From: Gracilaria domingensis
Taxonomy: Eukaryota > Rhodophyta > Florideophyceae > Gracilariales > Gracilariaceae
Length of the DNA stretch: 64,000 bases
Reading direction: 5' to 3'
Assembly: GCA_022539475.1 (NCBI GenBank)
Contig: VCMS01000139.1
Location: 124,001-188,000, forward strand
Part shown: positions 48,972-59,229 of the stretch, piece by piece
Numbering within the stretch: position 1 is the stretch's first letter
Layout: every line of letters begins with the position of its first letter
Notes under the pieces: model-generated
The model's input: the letters and a program-made list of their open reading frames with translations, nothing else
Told to the model about the DNA's origin: nothing
The model's database searches: none
Made by a program: the position numbers and the translations under genes

Positions 48972-49462
48972 GTGTTTGTGATACGCTGTATGTGAGTGTG
49001 GAAAACGGTTTGTACCATAGTCGTAGCAACTAGTCGTAGCAACTAGCAACTTGTAAAGTTAGATGCCTCCCCCCGCCGGCACGCCTCCTGCGAGGCGGCG
49101 CGCCGCGCGCCGCGGTCGCGCGCACGGTGGGGGGGGGGGGCGGTCCTTGCGGGCAGAAAGAAGTCGTCGCGGCCAAAAAGCGGCGCGGCGGCGCGGCGCC
49201 CAATCAGCACTGCGCGCGCTCTGCGCCGCGCGTGCACGTGTAAAGTACAACGCGATGCACAGCCATGCAACACGGTGTTGACACTGCGACAACAACGCTG
49301 CAATCTCACGTACCGACAACGCGCCGCTTGCTAACGCCACTCGCGCCCGCGCCCACTTCTCGGCTCCCCTTTTGCTCGCCCCCGTGCGAGGCCTCCGTCA
49401 TGACCCTCGGCTTCGACCGCTGCCGCCCCACTTGTCGCCTGCTTTCCGCCTAGTTCTCCGCC
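48972..49462. other. GC-rich upstream region of the copine gene
   Basis: CGCG-rich island with a poly-G run near 49130. No supported gene. Confidence 0.4.
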
Positions 49463-50641
49463 ATGCCGGCCCCACAGCTCTCCCAAGTCGAGCTCCGCTT
49501 CTCCGCGGACGGTCTTGCGAACAAGGACTTCTTGTCGCTGTCGGACCCCTTCATTGTCTGCCACACGCTGCGCAACGGTTTACCCGTCGATCGCATCGGC
49601 CGCACCGAGACCGTCAAGGATGATCTCAACCCTGTGTGGTACACCACCATTTGCTTCACGTACGACCCCAACGAGAATGCCGCCTCTGCTCTGCTTATAG
49701 ACGTGTTTGACCGCGACTCTACCGACAGCGACATTCTTTCCAAGCACGACTTCTTGGGCCGTGCCATACTTCGCATCAGCCGCTTGTTGGATGCCCCTCA
49801 TGCTCGGCTGGACATTCCTCTCGCGGCTGCAAAGGACATGGTCTACCCTGCCACCACTACCACTTCACTTGTCACCGACTGTAACAGTGAGGAAGAACGC
49901 CTTGCACGTGACTCTGTCATGTCTTTTGAGTATGATGAACCTCGTCGCACCAATGATTTGCGACGGGCCACCTTGTCTGCAAGGGCTTCCAAGAAAGTCA
50001 CTGGCACGCTCTCCGTCTATGCTGAGGCGCTTAATCCCCGTTTGGGAAACACTTTCATCTTCCGCGTCACGTCCGCCATGCTCCGTGATGTCGGCACCTT
50101 GGGGCGTCGTGTCACTCAGTTTTACGAGATTCAACGCGAACGTATCGAAGGCGATCGCACAACATGGAGCGTCGTATACAGAAGCAAAGATGGACTCCAC
50201 GTGGACGCCAACAACTACGTCGTCTTTGACGAGTTCGCAATCTCTGAACGCCAATTGCATAACATGCATCCTAAACGTCGCTTGCGAATTGCGTTTTACA
50301 AGCGACATACCAGAAAGCCACACGAACTTATCAGCTACATCAGCACCACTATGCACGCCTTGATGGAGGCCAGGTTTCGTGTTTCTGATGTTGCGATTCC
50401 CCTTGAAGGCGAGTTTAGTGATGATGATGCACTTGGAAATGTGCTGATTAGGCGCATTGACAAGTGGGAGTACCCACCACGAACATTTTTATCCGACACT
50501 TCAGAGAACGATTCAGCTACTGTCTACATGCATCTCAGAGCAGACCACTTCTTGCACAAGAGATTTGTCAGCTATCTGAATGATTCCCCACGATCGAGCC
50601 GGAAGCTTTGGCAGATTCCGGGATTTATTACCATGCACTGA
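49463..50641 (+). CDS. Copine-like protein with two C2 domains and no vWA domain
   Basis: 392 residues, ATG 49463, single exon. C2A (~residues 1-130): VELRFSADGLANKDFLSLSDPFIV, TETVKDDLNPVWYTT, VFDRDSTDSD. C2B (~180-340): GTLSVYAEALNP, FYEIQRER, TTWSVVYRSK, FDEFAISERQL, RLRIAFYKRH, ELISYISTTM. The order, spacing and W-x-V-V-Y-x-S motif are those of copines, Ca2+-dependent phospholipid-binding proteins. The usual C-terminal vWA (copine) domain is missing: the frame stops about 50 residues after C2B and the following 1.4 kb holds no vWA-like exon. Aspartates for Ca2+ binding (SLSDPF, DRDSTDSD) are present in C2A. Probably a membrane-recruited adaptor. Confidence 0.82.
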   Translation: MPAPQLSQVELRFSADGLANKDFLSLSDPFIVCHTLRNGLPVDRIGRTETVKDDLNPVWYTTICFTYDPNENAASALLIDVFDRDSTDSDILSKHDFLGRAILRISRLLDAPHARLDIPLAAAKDMVYPATTTTSLVTDCNSEEERLARDSVMSFEYDEPRRTNDLRRATLSARASKKVTGTLSVYAEALNPRLGNTFIFRVTSAMLRDVGTLGRRVTQFYEIQRERIEGDRTTWSVVYRSKDGLHVDANNYVVFDEFAISERQLHNMHPKRRLRIAFYKRHTRKPHELISYISTTMHALMEARFRVSDVAIPLEGEFSDDDALGNVLIRRIDKWEYPPRTFLSDTSENDSATVYMHLRADHFLHKRFVSYLNDSPRSSRKLWQIPGFITMH

Positions 50642-52072
50642 CAGCTTGGTTCTGGCTATGGTCTGTTGCCTCGTGTGGGAAACAACTTCATTATCCTTCC
50701 TATGCTATTCCTGGACCGTTTGTCTGTTTCCCGCAACATAATCTCTACAGTCATGCGCCTGTTCGTCAACCTTTGCTCATTATGATTTCTGTTCTCTTCG
50801 TTCTCCTGTACATAAGGACCCCATCAGTATTAAACTTTTTACTCACGACAAAACAGGTTTGTTTTGACGACTTCTGAATGCCACCGCGTGAGCTATCGTT
50901 ATGTGTTTGGCTCATAGTTTGCCTGATTGGTATAATCTCGCCATACAAGCGCTGTTGATTTGGATATTTGTTCTGTTGGGACAAAATCAAATTACAGAGA
51001 TACAACGTAGATGCCCCCAGAATTCAAGAGGCGCGCCTGACTCTTGAGAGGTGAGAATCAGCCCAACGGCATGGAGCCGCCCAAGTTATTACTCCACACT
51101 GCATCTTGCAATTTGCTGATAGTGTTATTCTTGTACTCGTAGATGGTTTCGCCTGCAAGAGTCGCTGTAGCTCACAGATGATCTCGTGAAATGCAGTTTG
51201 GGGGCTGCCAGTAATGACTGTCTCAACACAGAAAATTCTTGTTAGCTGTAATAGATTATAAGGATAACCATACGCTTGAGGCGCCATGGCGAGCGATCGT
51301 GAACGATCATTTGAAGCTGCAATAACCGTTCGCTAGCTCACCACCACTCCCGAGAACACGCGCCAGACAAGAAGTCTCTTTGGCACAAATTGCTATACGT
51401 GGCAGTGGTTGACCTCGAGTTCCGGATTAGCTCGGTCGTATCACCTCGACTACAATAGTCTCTACTACCAGCGCAGCAATTGTTCTCTTTCTCGTAACGT
51501 TACTTCTTGACAGGAGAGAGAACTGCTTGTTAATGTCGCCCGGGAATGCTCAGCGACGCTGAGCATTTTACCTTGTGATATCCAATGAGGAATGCGTCAG
51601 GAATACGTGTAGTATGCTTATCACCTCGCCAATACCGTCGAAGAATGCCAGTGGCACAAATTATCCGAAAGTGGCGCGAAAGACTTTCTGACACTTTAAG
51701 TGGGTCTTTGAGCAGAGACACGCCAAGGTTACTCAGGAGTAGAGCGGTAATCTAACTATTGCACCCGTAAGAGAGCGGGAGAGAGAACTTCTTAGCTGTT
51801 CTTTGCTCTCGAGTCTTGAATTCGAATGCTGTTTACCAGGCAAAGGTTTCTGGACGAATAGAATTCATGTCTTGCTATACTAGTCACCAGTGCAGAGGTG
51901 CGTATCAAGGACCGACTAGTTCCGCCATACTGGTAGAGCCAGCTGGCTCGGATTCACTTGCGTGCTGAGATCAGGTGCCATATATCTGACTTAACTGATT
52001 TTATCACATGTTTCCCAGGTCCGAAAACGGCTCAAGCTGTTTCCAATCAAGAACTACAGAAGTACTCGATAC
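50642..52072. other. Gene-free stretch
   Basis: No supported gene. Contains a perfect 11-bp-arm palindrome at 51545-51567. Confidence 0.45.
51545..51567. repeat. Perfect palindrome, 11-bp arms
   Basis: aatgctcagcg / cgctgagcatt around one a. Confidence 0.9.
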
Positions 52073-54130
52073 TCATGCATTCCAGATTTGCACGATGGCA
52101 TCGAGAAGTCTTGGAAATCTCTTCAACAGAGAAACATTTCCGCTTACTGGTGACAGAGCTGCATCCAACACAAATTTTGCCAAAGGCGACAGTTGTGACA
52201 TGTCGCCATCAATGTCCGATATACAGAGTGGTTGTTGTACGCAACTCATCAAGTCTGCACTGGCATTGGTGCCCATACTGAGACCCAGTCTCTCCTCGAA
52301 GGATGCTGCATTTCGCACTTCTTCCAGACAAACGTATTCATCCTTATCGATTCCCGCCTTCTCCTTCAAAATCTCTATGGCTTTCTCGAACCCACCCAGA
52401 TAGTCAACAAGTCCCTTCTCCTTCGCTTGTCTACCAGTCCACACTCTACCTTGCGCTACACTCTCCATCTCGTCGTAGGTCTTACCCCTGCTCTGCGCTG
52501 CTTTTAAGACAAACTTCTTGTACGCGAGTTCAGCTCCCTCTCGGAAGTATGATGCTTCTTCTTCTGTGAATGGCCGATCGTCTACTAACAATTCCGCGAA
52601 TTTCCCACCAACGCTTATATTCTCTTTTGCGTAGCCCAGCTTCTTGTATAACTCTTCAAGACTCGGCTTCGCGGTAACCACCCCTACGCTTCCAGTTATC
52701 GATAACGGTTCGGAGATGATTTCGCTTGCCATGCTCAGGTAGTAACCCCCGCTAGCCGCGACATCTACTTGACTCGTGAGCAGCGGTTTCGCCTTGCCAA
52801 GTTTCTTCAATTCATTCCACATAATATCGCTAGCGAGTGCGCTACCTCCTGGTGAATCACATCGCAGCAGGCATGCAACGTACCGCTTATCGTCTCTGAC
52901 TTTCCTTATGAGCTCGACCAGTGACTCACTCCCCAACGTTGGTCCCATCAAGGGTGATGAGCTGTTCTTGCCACTTGTAATTGCTCCCACAGCGCGTATG
53001 ACTGCAATGCGTTTCCGACCTCTTAATCCAAGCAGCTTGTCGTTGGTTCGTCTAGCATACCGCATTACGTCGACGGAAGGTAATTTTTTCTTCAACACCT
53101 CTTCTTCTTTGCTGAACCCACCCGTTGCGAATTTGAGCTTCAACGCATCTTCAATCTCACTTTCATATCGAATCCCAGTTACGAGTCCCATATCTTCATA
53201 CTCTTTCATATCCCATGGACTCCTGTCCATAAACTCTTCCAGACGCTTTTGCTCCAAGCCAGTGGCTTCGCACACGCTCTTCATCCATATCTCAGATACG
53301 TCACCTAAGAGGGAATTAATGACTTCGCGCTGCGCGGACGACATATCTCTCCTTGCGATAGAATCTCCGGCACTCTTGTACTTGCCAATCCGCTCAACTT
53401 GTGGCTGTATACCAATCTTATCCAAAACACCTCTTACAAATGTACCACTGGCAGCAAAACCTCTTAGACCCAGTGCACCTTCAGGTGGGACATATACGGC
53501 ATATCCCATTGCTAGAAAGTACTCTTTAGGTCCTCCAGCTTCTAAAAAGACAGTTATTGACTTCCCAGAGGAACGAAAGTATTCGAGGTGTCGACGTATC
53601 TCAAAAACCTTCCCCCATCCAATACTCAACGGGTCTATTCTCATGTGTAAGTGGGCGATACGTGGGTCATTTGCCGCAAGCCGGAGCGAGTTCAAAAGGA
53701 CAGGAAGAGACATCTTGGGAGGTCCGGAGAACGGCAAGCCTGGTGGTGGAATCTTCTCGGACAAATTGCCGGTCAAGCGAGCTGTGAGGACCGTCCGCTT
53801 CGACAATCTCCCCCTTACTTGTCGAAGCATGCGAAAGGATGAAACCAGTCTTCGCAAATTTGACTTCGGCGTGAAAGACATTGTGTGTTCCAAAGTAGAT
53901 AATGGGGATGGATGCGGGAGGTCCACCGGAAGCTTGAAGGGTTCTGAAATGTTGTCCATCGCAGATATCTGGGTTGGAGCTGTAGGAGGGGTTTCCACTG
54001 CACTCATTTGGGGCAAGCTCCGGGTTGCGTAGTATACGCGATGGCGTACTGGATGTAGATGTGGCGTGAAACTACTGCGGGTAACCAAAATGGCATGCGC
54101 CGGGAGAAACGCTACCATTTTGATCATCAT
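52073..54130 (-). CDS. SPPA: SppA-type protease IV (peptidase S49), plastid-targeted
   Basis: 685 residues from ATG 54130 (54127 is also ATG; the longer frame begins at a TTG). The leader is rich in Arg, Ser and Ala without a bacterial signal, consistent with plastid targeting. Two tandem S49 domains: the first has YVPPEGALGLRGFAASG and IGKYKSAGDSIAR, which supplies the general-base Lys; the second has IAVIRAVGAI, LLRCDSPGGSALASD and VDVAASGGYYLSMASE, with the nucleophilic Ser in the ASGGYY motif. The Ser-Lys dyad therefore appears complete. In plants SppA is a light-induced thylakoid-associated protease. Single exon; the C-terminus after the second domain is ~70 residues. Confidence 0.95.
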   Translation of the reverse strand: MMIKMVAFLPAHAILVTRSSFTPHLHPVRHRVYYATRSLPQMSAVETPPTAPTQISAMDNISEPFKLPVDLPHPSPLSTLEHTMSFTPKSNLRRLVSSFRMLRQVRGRLSKRTVLTARLTGNLSEKIPPPGLPFSGPPKMSLPVLLNSLRLAANDPRIAHLHMRIDPLSIGWGKVFEIRRHLEYFRSSGKSITVFLEAGGPKEYFLAMGYAVYVPPEGALGLRGFAASGTFVRGVLDKIGIQPQVERIGKYKSAGDSIARRDMSSAQREVINSLLGDVSEIWMKSVCEATGLEQKRLEEFMDRSPWDMKEYEDMGLVTGIRYESEIEDALKLKFATGGFSKEEEVLKKKLPSVDVMRYARRTNDKLLGLRGRKRIAVIRAVGAITSGKNSSSPLMGPTLGSESLVELIRKVRDDKRYVACLLRCDSPGGSALASDIMWNELKKLGKAKPLLTSQVDVAASGGYYLSMASEIISEPLSITGSVGVVTAKPSLEELYKKLGYAKENISVGGKFAELLVDDRPFTEEEASYFREGAELAYKKFVLKAAQSRGKTYDEMESVAQGRVWTGRQAKEKGLVDYLGGFEKAIEILKEKAGIDKDEYVCLEEVRNAASFEERLGLSMGTNASADLMSCVQQPLCISDIDGDMSQLSPLAKFVLDAALSPVSGNVSLLKRFPRLLDAIVQIWNA

Positions 54131-54771
54131 TGAGAAATGTGCACTGGCCAATTGTTAAGACGCTCTTTGCAATACAGGGTGGAAACCTGATGACGTGCTG
54201 CGATTTGAGTTAACGTTTTACTGGCTTGAATACCAGTGATTGCTGTTGAGGAGGAGTCGCGATCGAAGGTTTGAGGCTGCTCTGTATAGGGAATATGTTT
54301 CGCCGCGGATGATTTGCTGCAAATACCGGGCATCAAAAAGTTCAGCTTACGCCTGAGACAGAGAATCTCTGCCCCTTCTAACTCAAAAAATACAAAGAGC
54401 TGACTCCTTGGAGAGCGCAAAACTTCCAAGATTGTCAACGAGATTAGTGAAATCTGGCTAGCGTTACAGTCACCAAGCATTCTACAACAGGAGGTCTCGC
54501 GCTGTCTGGTGCAGATGGGCAACGACCGCGACGCTCTGATCTGACCACAAATGAATTTGAATCGGGCGAAACTACCCCTGTACTGTAGACTCCACGTTGT
54601 GAGTCGATACTGCGAAGTCCACAATGTATGAAGTTGCGTAGTCGAAAATTTTTCACATATCCCACACCACGATGCGAAGCCTTTTAATACATTGTTCAAC
54701 CTATATAGAGAACTGGACATATACCAGTAGCAGCCAGTAGGAGGATGAGGACAGTGCGCCACTTTCAACAT
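54127..54771 (-). CDS. Uncertain 214-codon ORF upstream of SppA
   Basis: Open from ATG 54771 to a stop overlapping the SppA start, in another frame. Near its end a short stretch (ITGIQASKTLTQIAARHQVS) looks like the helix-turn-helix of IS3-type OrfA proteins, but the surroundings do not. It occupies the place expected for the SppA promoter and 5' UTR, so it is probably chance. Confidence 0.2.
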   Translation of the reverse strand: MLKVAHCPHPPTGCYWYMSSSLYRLNNVLKGFASWCGICEKFSTTQLHTLWTSQYRLTTWSLQYRGSFARFKFICGQIRASRSLPICTRQRETSCCRMLGDCNASQISLISLTILEVLRSPRSQLFVFFELEGAEILCLRRKLNFLMPGICSKSSAAKHIPYTEQPQTFDRDSSSTAITGIQASKTLTQIAARHQVSTLYCKERLNNWPVHISQ

Positions 54772-55196
54772 GGTGAAGATGATCTTGGCCAATGCAATAG
54801 GACCGTCAACGGAGGAGCAGAAATATGTAGTCTCAAGTTGGTGAGTTCAGAGACAGAAGCAATGTCAAAGCCTCTGACGGTTCACCCAGAACTCTGGGTT
54901 ATGGTGCAGGGCATCCTCCACCGAGCAGGCGACAAAAATGTCGAATATGCTGACTGCTCGAACAAATACTTATGATGGGACATCCGCAACCCCGCAAACG
55001 TGAGCTCAGTAGCAACCGAATAAGAACTTTTGGGTTCTTCATGTGGTCATCGACGATAGGCGATGGTGCCTTAGTTGCAGGTGATATTTCCCTCCGAGAC
55101 TATATGGGGTGACAGAATCGAAGTGGAAACAGGAATGCCTTACTTCACGCGTGGATGGGAACACAAATTCTTGTCTTTCTTGAACGGCGGGCTAGT
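54772..55196. other. Gene-free stretch
   Basis: No supported gene. Confidence 0.45.
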
Positions 55197-56933
55197 CTAC
55201 TCTCGTTCTTTGTTCTTGAGCGGTTTGTCAGACAATGATCCGATTGTCAGCGGTGCATCTGTCAATCCCATAACGTTAATAAGATCCTCGACACATTTGT
55301 ATCTTGTGGAAAAATGATTCCCTCTCTTTGAGATACCGCCTCCATGCCCCATATCAATGATATCGCCTTCCACCAATACATGCAGAGGTGCAACTCCGTT
55401 ATACCCGCTCACCATCATGTTGAACAGCAAGTCTTCACAGTTATTGTATCTGTCTACCACATCTTTGATCCTCTTCGGCAGCAAATGAACGTACATGTAA
55501 AGAAAGTAGCGATGTGTGTAGAGTCCTTTCGTCAGAACTACGTTATATCCATCATGTATTCTTGCGGAATAATGGGGCGGATCCATCATCCATAGTCTCG
55601 GAAAAAAGCCAACTAACCTCCTCGAATGTCCTCGCCATATCTGAAATCCCCGAATCAACTGTTCTTCTGTAACTTTCATATCGTCATCACATATGTAAAC
55701 ACACTCCGTAAGGTTCCCAGGCCCGAAAAAGCGATTGTTTAAGCTGTTTTCCTTCGGCTGCCAGACCTGCACCTTTAAACCAAGCTGTGCTGCCAGCGGA
55801 GGATCTCCGCTCGGATCATGCCAAACGAGAATCACATTCATCACCACTTTCATGTTTGCATAATACTTCGCCAGATCCTTCCAGGTTGGTCTGTGGTATG
55901 TTGACAAGATAACTGTGAGTCGGTTCTTATCTGACCAACCACTTGGTTGCATGGGTGGAATCATTTCATTACCTTCGGGTGCTGCACACGCAAAATCCGT
56001 TCCTTCGGCTACATCACACCATCTGCCAAAAGCATCGAGTGACATTGGTTCACCGCTTCCGACTTTCCACCAGTTCCATGGCTTCGGGATTCCCTTGTAA
56101 TGAATAACAGCGGGAACGACGTCCACCTTTCTGTACCAGAGCGTATCCATATGCTCCTGTGGTACATTGAAAGTGTCTGATACGGTTGTCCACGCTTCAT
56201 CTGGAACAACAGTCCGAATTATGAAATGATCACCGACACTCTCGCCACGTTCAAGGACATTACAGAATTCCTCTCGTAATACGTTGTAAACTTCGATATC
56301 TGGTCTTATAACCATCACACTTGTCTCATAGAGTCCTACATGTGGCTCTCTAGCAGCAGAAAATGGCGGACTCTCGATGAGCTTTGTAAGTGGTTTTAAC
56401 ACAACCGTATCATGCTCGAGGAACACGATTTTACGAACGTCGGAAAGAGCAAAAAGAAGCAGTTTCAAATGGCTGCAGTCGTGCACTTCTTTCCCTCCTT
56501 GCTTTTGAGAGCAGAACACGCTTCCACTCTTCTCAGCGCGAAACGTTGTAACAAGAGGCAGCCTGGCAATTTCAGCACGAACGCTCTCTGAAACCGTATT
56601 TGATGCAAGTACCACCAAGGGCTGACGATGCCCCGTCCTCAGCAATCCTTCATGGAGAACCGTGACGCCAGCTTGTTGAATGTCTTCGCAGAGAATAGTG
56701 GCAAAAATGTGAGAATGAGAAGCCAGCAATTGCGGGGCATTCAAGGATTCGAACGCCCCCATGGGTGAACCTCTCGGTTCTGATAGCAGAGCGCGTCCAG
56801 TGCGACGTGGAGTCTCACGTTGCAGCAAATATTGGCGCAGGCTAGGATGGCCGACATCACCATGTCGCAAACGAGCCTGTGAAGCAACGAAGGTGTATAG
56901 CGAGATGAAAGCGAGGAACAAAGTCAGCCTCAT
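55197..56933 (-). CDS. GT8-GT64 fusion glycosyltransferase, secretory pathway
   Basis: 578 residues, ATG 56933, with an N-terminal signal/anchor (LFLAFISLYTFVASQA). Domain 1 (~70-300) is GT8/glycogenin-like: FATILCEDI, LVVLASNTVS, HLKLLLFALSDVRKIVFLEHDTVVLKPL (EHD where most have a DxD metal site), ETSVMVIRPD, VIHYKGIPKPW. Domain 2 (~335-560) is GT64, the exostosin C-terminal type: LTVILSTYHRPTWKDLAKYY, VWHDPSGDPP, NSLNNRFFGP, VYICDDDM (metal-binding DDD), FQIWRGHSRRLVGFFPR, YNNCEDLLFNMMVSGYNG. Both domains look full length. It probably works in the Golgi lumen making a complex glycan or proteoglycan side chain with two transfer steps. The first domain's weakened DxD may limit its activity. 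Confidence 0.87.
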   Translation of the reverse strand: MRLTLFLAFISLYTFVASQARLRHGDVGHPSLRQYLLQRETPRRTGRALLSEPRGSPMGAFESLNAPQLLASHSHIFATILCEDIQQAGVTVLHEGLLRTGHRQPLVVLASNTVSESVRAEIARLPLVTTFRAEKSGSVFCSQKQGGKEVHDCSHLKLLLFALSDVRKIVFLEHDTVVLKPLTKLIESPPFSAAREPHVGLYETSVMVIRPDIEVYNVLREEFCNVLERGESVGDHFIIRTVVPDEAWTTVSDTFNVPQEHMDTLWYRKVDVVPAVIHYKGIPKPWNWWKVGSGEPMSLDAFGRWCDVAEGTDFACAAPEGNEMIPPMQPSGWSDKNRLTVILSTYHRPTWKDLAKYYANMKVVMNVILVWHDPSGDPPLAAQLGLKVQVWQPKENSLNNRFFGPGNLTECVYICDDDMKVTEEQLIRGFQIWRGHSRRLVGFFPRLWMMDPPHYSARIHDGYNVVLTKGLYTHRYFLYMYVHLLPKRIKDVVDRYNNCEDLLFNMMVSGYNGVAPLHVLVEGDIIDMGHGGGISKRGNHFSTRYKCVEDLINVMGLTDAPLTIGSLSDKPLKNKERE

Positions 56934-57792
56934 CTGGGTGCTATGCTAGGAAGAAGCAAAACAGATGGAGACGCCATTGTTGGTGGAATGTGGAGTAACA
57001 TGTTCGCGGGAAAGCGTCTTTGGGGAAACCGGTGGGGACGTTTGGCTGATGCGATTGGAGCGAGAGGGACGATTTACCCAACACTGAGGAGGGCCGTAAA
57101 TGGCCTGCCAGGATTGCCACGGAATGGGCCAGAAAGCCAATCTGATGGATCAAGAACTGAGCACTCTTGAATCTCCTCTTCGGCACAAACCCCAAATGGC
57201 ACAGTTGTTAATGGTGGTGTTTCCTGGGCCAAGAGGAAAACCCGAGTCAGTTACAAATAGCTCCGCAGCAGAAAAGTGTAGCAGAAGTCCAGCTTCACTC
57301 TAGACCGGGCTCCAGTAGCATGGGAAGGCGAGGCACCCCGTCGCGGAGCCAGGCAGAACACCGTGAAAACGAATTTGATCCCGGGACGAGTGACCACAAG
57401 TCCAGTCAAATACACGACAACTTTTCTGTCGCCACCCCGCTTTCAGGGCACTTGAAAGAGCAACGGTTCACTTCCTGTCGTATGCGCGGAGGTTGCTGCA
57501 CAAGATCACTGTTGCACTCTTCATATTTCGTGAGTTGTAGGTTAAAAAAGACGTTTCTCAGTTCTACACAGGACATTTATCATCGCTTCATGAAGTAGCA
57601 CCGTGCGCGAGAGAGAGGTTTGTTCTCCATCTTCAATAAATGCCACTTAGGGGCGCTAATCAATTCTTGGGCCATCGAAACATTTCGGAGGATGAACAAA
57701 ACAGCTGACAAAAGCAATATTCTCATCGGAACGTGCTTCAGACGTTCGCATTGTCCAGCCTATCCCAGGGGCGACAAAACTTCTACATCATG
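56934..57792. other. Gene-free stretch
   Basis: Lies upstream of the GT8-GT64 gene and downstream of the flavoprotein gene. No supported gene. Confidence 0.45.
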
Positions 57793-59229
57793 TCAAAGTT
57801 CTTCCTTTGCTTCCATATTCTGTGCTTCCTCAACCTTGAGTCCCATCTTCTCGCGAACCAGTGCCGCGGCATTCGCCCCAGATACAGCGCTCATCTCCAT
57901 TGCAGAGCCCGCAGATTCTAAGGGAGATGTGTAGATGAAGACCCCGTCTTCGTCCAAGTCGAAACTCGTAAACTTCTCTGGCGGAGAAAACTTTGGGTAG
58001 GCCATCCACGGGTAAACCGCGAGAACTTCGCAGCCCTTCTCGAAAATCCTTTCGAGGTGATGATCTGACAGGTTCATTCGGCTAAACACTTTGAAAATAG
58101 GATTCTCACTGTCGCTTGAGACATCAGCCAAACCAACAGATGTGAAAGAATCGTTTACAAGGTTCGTGCTCAGAATAGACTTCGGGGGGTCTGGCCCAAA
58201 AGTGGCTTCATTCAGATTGCCACGCACAAAGGTTGTAACGGTGAGCTGAAACAACCTGCCTTTGTGTACTCGCTTTGCAATCCGGTGAGGCAACTCGATC
58301 GACATTAGTTCTAATGGAGCTGCAAGTACGACGGCATCACATTCCCATCGTCGATCGTTACTACTCAACGTGTAATGATTGTTCTCTATATCAACTCTTT
58401 CAATGTCAACTTCCAAGTGCACTTGTGCGCCCGACTTCTTCAAGAGACCTTCGACGACCTGATAATTCCCATCTTTAACAGCCCAAAGATCTTGACCCGA
58501 ACCAGCCAAAGCAACAGCACCGGACATCCCGTTCATCTCATGAACATCCTGGCCGTAGTTCACACGCGTAATTGCTGCAACCATTTCTTCGATATAGAGC
58601 CTCCCGAAAAACTTTTCTGCTTCTGAGGCGAAAGAAACTTGAGTGAGATTGAACAGATCACCCGTTTGATGCAGGAGACTGCTAACGTTTGGATGAGGCG
58701 TCCAAGTGCCATCAACTCCGTCCTTGGGATACAACTTCTTGTACTTGTCAAGAAGGCTGCGAACGTGTTTCTTGGTAGCATACACTGAAGTCCCATAACG
58801 ACGAATGATTGAATACAGAGTTTTTGCCTTAGAAGGACGAGAGCGATATACAAAGGACGTTCCATTCCAAAGACCCATGGTGCCGAAACTCTTCGTACCT
58901 CTCGTTAAATTCAAAGTTTCCACGAAATAAGACATCAGCTTATTCTCTTCAGCAATAATAGAGGCTCCTGCTTCGATCGGAGGGGTGTTCGGCAGTCTGA
59001 GCACCTCCATTCGACCGCCAACGCGTGGTTGTTTCTCAAATACAGTTATAAGTGTCGATGAAAGTCGAGAAAGAAAGTAAGCGGCTGTGGAGCCAGATAT
59101 GCCAGCACCGATCACGCAGACATGAGCACCTAAACTTTCAGAAGAGTTGCCGACGGTCAGAAGCAGACATGCGACAGTAGCAATTGCCGAGCAAGACAGT
59201 AAACGACGGTTTGATGCAGCGGAAGTCAT
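57793..59229 (-). CDS. Prenylcysteine-oxidase-like FAD protein
   Basis: 478 residues, ATG 59229. After a signal peptide (SAIATVACLLLTVG) comes an FAD-binding Rossmann motif VCVIGAGISGSTAAYFLS and FEKQPRVGGRMEV, then IEAGASIIAEENK. The block MVAAITRVNYGQDVHEMNGM, then SGAVALAGSGQDLWAVKDGN is the hallmark of prenylcysteine oxidases (PCYOX1). The C-terminus has VFIYTSPLESAGSAMEMSAVSGANAAALV, the second FAD contact. Family members cleave the thioether of prenylcysteines from degraded prenylated proteins, producing H2O2, in the lysosome/vacuole. N-linked glycosylation sites (NLT, NGT) fit a secretory location. Single exon. Confidence 0.9.
   Translation of the reverse strand: MTSAASNRRLLSCSAIATVACLLLTVGNSSESLGAHVCVIGAGISGSTAAYFLSRLSSTLITVFEKQPRVGGRMEVLRLPNTPPIEAGASIIAEENKLMSYFVETLNLTRGTKSFGTMGLWNGTSFVYRSRPSKAKTLYSIIRRYGTSVYATKKHVRSLLDKYKKLYPKDGVDGTWTPHPNVSSLLHQTGDLFNLTQVSFASEAEKFFGRLYIEEMVAAITRVNYGQDVHEMNGMSGAVALAGSGQDLWAVKDGNYQVVEGLLKKSGAQVHLEVDIERVDIENNHYTLSSNDRRWECDAVVLAAPLELMSIELPHRIAKRVHKGRLFQLTVTTFVRGNLNEATFGPDPPKSILSTNLVNDSFTSVGLADVSSDSENPIFKVFSRMNLSDHHLERIFEKGCEVLAVYPWMAYPKFSPPEKFTSFDLDEDGVFIYTSPLESAGSAMEMSAVSGANAAALVREKMGLKVEEAQNMEAKEEL

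Noticed and set aside
52776-54032. 418-codon plus-strand ORF
   Set aside because: Antisense shadow of SppA, which has full catalytic motifs on the minus strand.
54127-54771. IS3 OrfA-like helix-turn-helix stretch as evidence of a bacterial insertion sequence
   Set aside because: Only ~20 residues resemble it; no DDE transposase, no terminal repeats and no other bacterial genes nearby. Kept only as a low-confidence ORF.
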